Below are positions 62,963 to 64,000 of a stretch of DNA of 64,000 nucleotides, one piece after another. Position 1 is the stretch's first letter. Every line of letters starts with the position of its first letter. The position numbers and the translations under genes were made by a program. The notes under the pieces were generated by a model. The model was not told the origin of the DNA. It saw nothing but the letters and a program-made list of their open reading frames with translations, and searched no databases. The stretch comes from Roseburia sp. 1XD42-69 (GTDB taxonomy: Bacteria; Bacillota; Clostridia; Lachnospirales; Lachnospiraceae), in the NCBI RefSeq assembly GCF_003612565.1, contig NZ_RAZG01000015.1, forward strand, positions 24,693 through 88,692. Direction: 5' to 3'.

Positions 62963-63370
62963 TTAGAGCTGATATGTTTGAATGTTGCCAACGGCTTCAC
63001 CTACTTTCTGCAAGACTTCAAACTTCAAGGCGGCAAGCCCGGATATGGCGGCTTGTACCTCTTGGGAGAGGGCGTTATAGGGTGCGCCGTACTCGTTCAG
63101 ACAGCGGGCAATCTGATTCAAGTTGCCGCCGATTTTCCCGTGCTCGGCTGTAAGTTTCCCAACGGCAGAGAGTAATTCATCATTGACCGGGGAAACGGTA
63201 ATGACCGGGCGTATGCTTGACTTGATAAGGGCTTGCCGGATAAACTCGGCTTGGCTCATTTTGCAGAGGGTGACACGCTCGGAAAACTCGGCGTATTCTT
63301 CCTCGGTCAAGCTCCGCTGTGGCGGCTCGCACTTCTTGGGAGAGGGCGTTATAAGGTGCGCCATACTCAT
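62963..63370 (-). CDS. mobC: MobC-type mobilization protein, second (downstream) copy with foreign N-terminus
   Basis: About 135 residues. LTEEEYAEFSERVTLCKMSQ starts a ribbon-helix-helix type DNA-binding region, followed by KIGGNLNQIARCLNEYG, the MobC signature, and the C-terminal end LAALKFEVLQKVGEAVGN. MobC helps the relaxase open oriT. Its first 20 or so residues are not native: they are read out of frame from the 3' end of the upstream copy, so the normal start is lost and expression is uncertain. Confidence 0.65.
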   Translation of the reverse strand: MSMAHLITPSPKKCEPPQRSLTEEEYAEFSERVTLCKMSQAEFIRQALIKSSIRPVITVSPVNDELLSAVGKLTAEHGKIGGNLNQIARCLNEYGAPYNALSQEVQAAISGLAALKFEVLQKVGEAVGNIQTYQL

Positions 63371-63586
63371 TCAGACAGCGGGCAATCTGGTTCAAGTTGC
63401 CGCCGATTTTCCCGTATTCGGCTGTGAGTTTCCCAACGGCAGAAAGCAGTTCATCATTGACCGGGGAAACGATGATAACCGGGCGTATGCTTGACTTAAT
63501 AAGGGCTTGCCGGATAAACTCGGCTTGGCTCATTTTGCAGAGGGTGACACGCTCGGAAAACTCGGCGTATTCTTCCTCGGTCAAGC
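63061..63586. repeat. Tandem duplication inside mobC (two 252-base units)
   Basis: Unit 63061-63312 matches unit 63335-63586 with a constant offset of 274 bases, no gaps and about 14 single-base differences, all transitions and all outside the last 90 or so bases. A 22-base linker (63313-63334) carries the junction. Confidence 0.9.
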
Positions 63587-63632
63587 GTGTCTTGATTACC
63601 CGGTGGGGGTGGGGCGTGTTGTATCTTTTCAT
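63180..63632 (-). CDS. mobC: MobC-type mobilization protein, first copy with broken C-terminus
   Basis: Starts at ATG 63632 behind ACGAGGAG with MKRYNTPHPHRVIKTRLTEE, the usual MobC N-terminus, and runs well through KIGGNLNQIARCLNEYG. After SQEVRAAT the frame passes the duplication junction and continues out of frame through the second copy for about 45 residues. The native C-terminal helix is therefore missing. It may still bind DNA through the N-terminal region. Confidence 0.65.
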   Translation of the reverse strand: MKRYNTPHPHRVIKTRLTEEEYAEFSERVTLCKMSQAEFIRQALIKSSIRPVIIVSPVNDELLSAVGKLTAEYGKIGGNLNQIARCLNEYGAPYNALSQEVRAATAELDRGRIRRVFRACHPLQNEPSRVYPASPYQVKHTPGHYRFPGQ

Positions 63633-63668
63633 GGCTTTCAGCTCCTCGTATAATAAGTTTGTAAGCAA

Positions 63669-64000
63669 GAAAAACAGCTTACAGACTTATTCTTTTTTGA
63701 TTAGACAGAAGGATAATTCTAAACATCCTTTCCGAAGGTTCTTCTTCAATAATGCTGGCTCATCCATTCTCTGTCTATTGGTTAATAAGTTACTTTATAG
63801 TCATGGCCCCAGATGTTACAATAAGGTTCATAAGAACTGTAGCTATGGTTACTGCTTTATCGCTCCAGCAAAGCTTCTGCTATTGCCAAGAAAGCCTGCA
63901 GCCCTAACGCTACGCTAAGACTTATTACACAAATGCTGCATCCCGGCATCTAGCCACCAGCAGGGTATTTCTGCCGGGCAATGCTCATAACGCGAGGTTT
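63669..64000. other. Sequence upstream of mobC, no clear gene
   Basis: About 330 bases without a convincing coding frame. It contains an inverted repeat CCCGGCA (63942-63948) with TGCCGGG (63972-63978), extended by outer GCA/TGC pairs. In mobilizable elements the transfer origin often lies just upstream of mobC, so this is a candidate oriT region; no nick site could be identified. Confidence 0.35.

Larger units (their letters stand above)
62830..64000 (-). mobile_element. End of a mobilizable/conjugative element with mobC
   Basis: Base composition changes sharply at about 62830 (more G and C). The segment carries two tandem mobC-type relaxosome genes, a ten-base inverted repeat downstream of them (62845-62854 with 62870-62879) and another at 63942-63978, and it abuts a truncated chromosomal CPBP gene. 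No relaxase, integrase or complete border is inside the window; the element may continue to the right. Confidence 0.6.

Noticed and set aside
63840..63947. 30-residue minus-strand frame starting MPGCSICVISLS
   Set aside because: It has no clear ribosome site and I cannot connect it with a known small protein, so it is not listed as a gene.
1..64000. CRISPR array, rRNA operon, intact insertion sequence, toxin-antitoxin or restriction system
   Set aside because: I looked for regularly spaced repeats, rRNA signatures, transposase or integrase motifs and typical defence genes and saw none. Short or divergent ones could be missed by eye.

Overview
The window reads as a piece of a low-to-mid GC, strictly anaerobic, spore-forming Firmicutes chromosome, most probably Lachnospiraceae (Clostridia). 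The reasons are the gene order cysE-cysS-mrnC-rlmB-sigH, a tryptophan T-box, GerMN and LysM-GH18 spore-type proteins, an [FeFe]-hydrogenase-like sensor, short MetH and MetF-fusion methionine enzymes, and strong AGGAGG-type ribosome binding sites. Nearly all genes lie on the minus strand, so the lists below run from high to low coordinate within an operon.

Left part (1-15.6 kb). The left edge cuts a protein of the kind found beside contractile injection (phage-tail-like) loci. Then come the translation and cysteine operon cysE-cysS-mrnC-rlmB-sigH (4909-1033), a LytTR-DUF3021-CPBP cassette on the plus strand (5671-7410), ispF with an S41 protease, and a degraded stretch at 9.26-10.44 kb with broken remains of a chemoreceptor and of an HTH/WYL regulator. 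It continues with a nitronate monooxygenase-like flavoenzyme, an ECF sigma/anti-sigma pair, and one c-di-GMP protein (membrane sensor-GGDEF-EAL) split by a single in-frame TAG codon. Next are two tRNA genes (Val, Met) and pta.

Middle (17-44 kb). There is a metF-fusion/metH pair, a GNAT acetyltransferase, and an unrecognised 891-residue zinc-ribbon protein divergent from htpG, which carries a perfect CIRCE operator. An envelope group follows: NodB-like deacetylase, LysM-GH18 and parvulin lipoprotein. Then come an FAD oxidoreductase, the addBA recombination nuclease, a PAS-GGDEF-EAL protein, an AIM24-family protein and the most unusual gene here, a ferredoxin/[FeFe]-hydrogenase H-domain protein fused to a chemoreceptor signalling domain (42055-43980).

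Right part (44-64 kb). An operon-like run carries comEA, a PhoB-type response regulator, its kinase, a GerMN lipoprotein, comEC and nth. An ECF transporter S component, an AI-2E family permease and a secreted subtilisin follow. The complete tryptophan operon is trpE-G-C-F-B-A-D, with trpD last, behind a Trp T-box leader with specifier TGG. Upstream are a GNAT and an M24 peptidase-like gene. The right edge is the remains of a mobilizable element: a tandem, recombined mobC pair next to a truncated CPBP gene. No rRNA, CRISPR array or intact insertion sequence was seen. All family assignments come from reading the sequence; no database search was possible.
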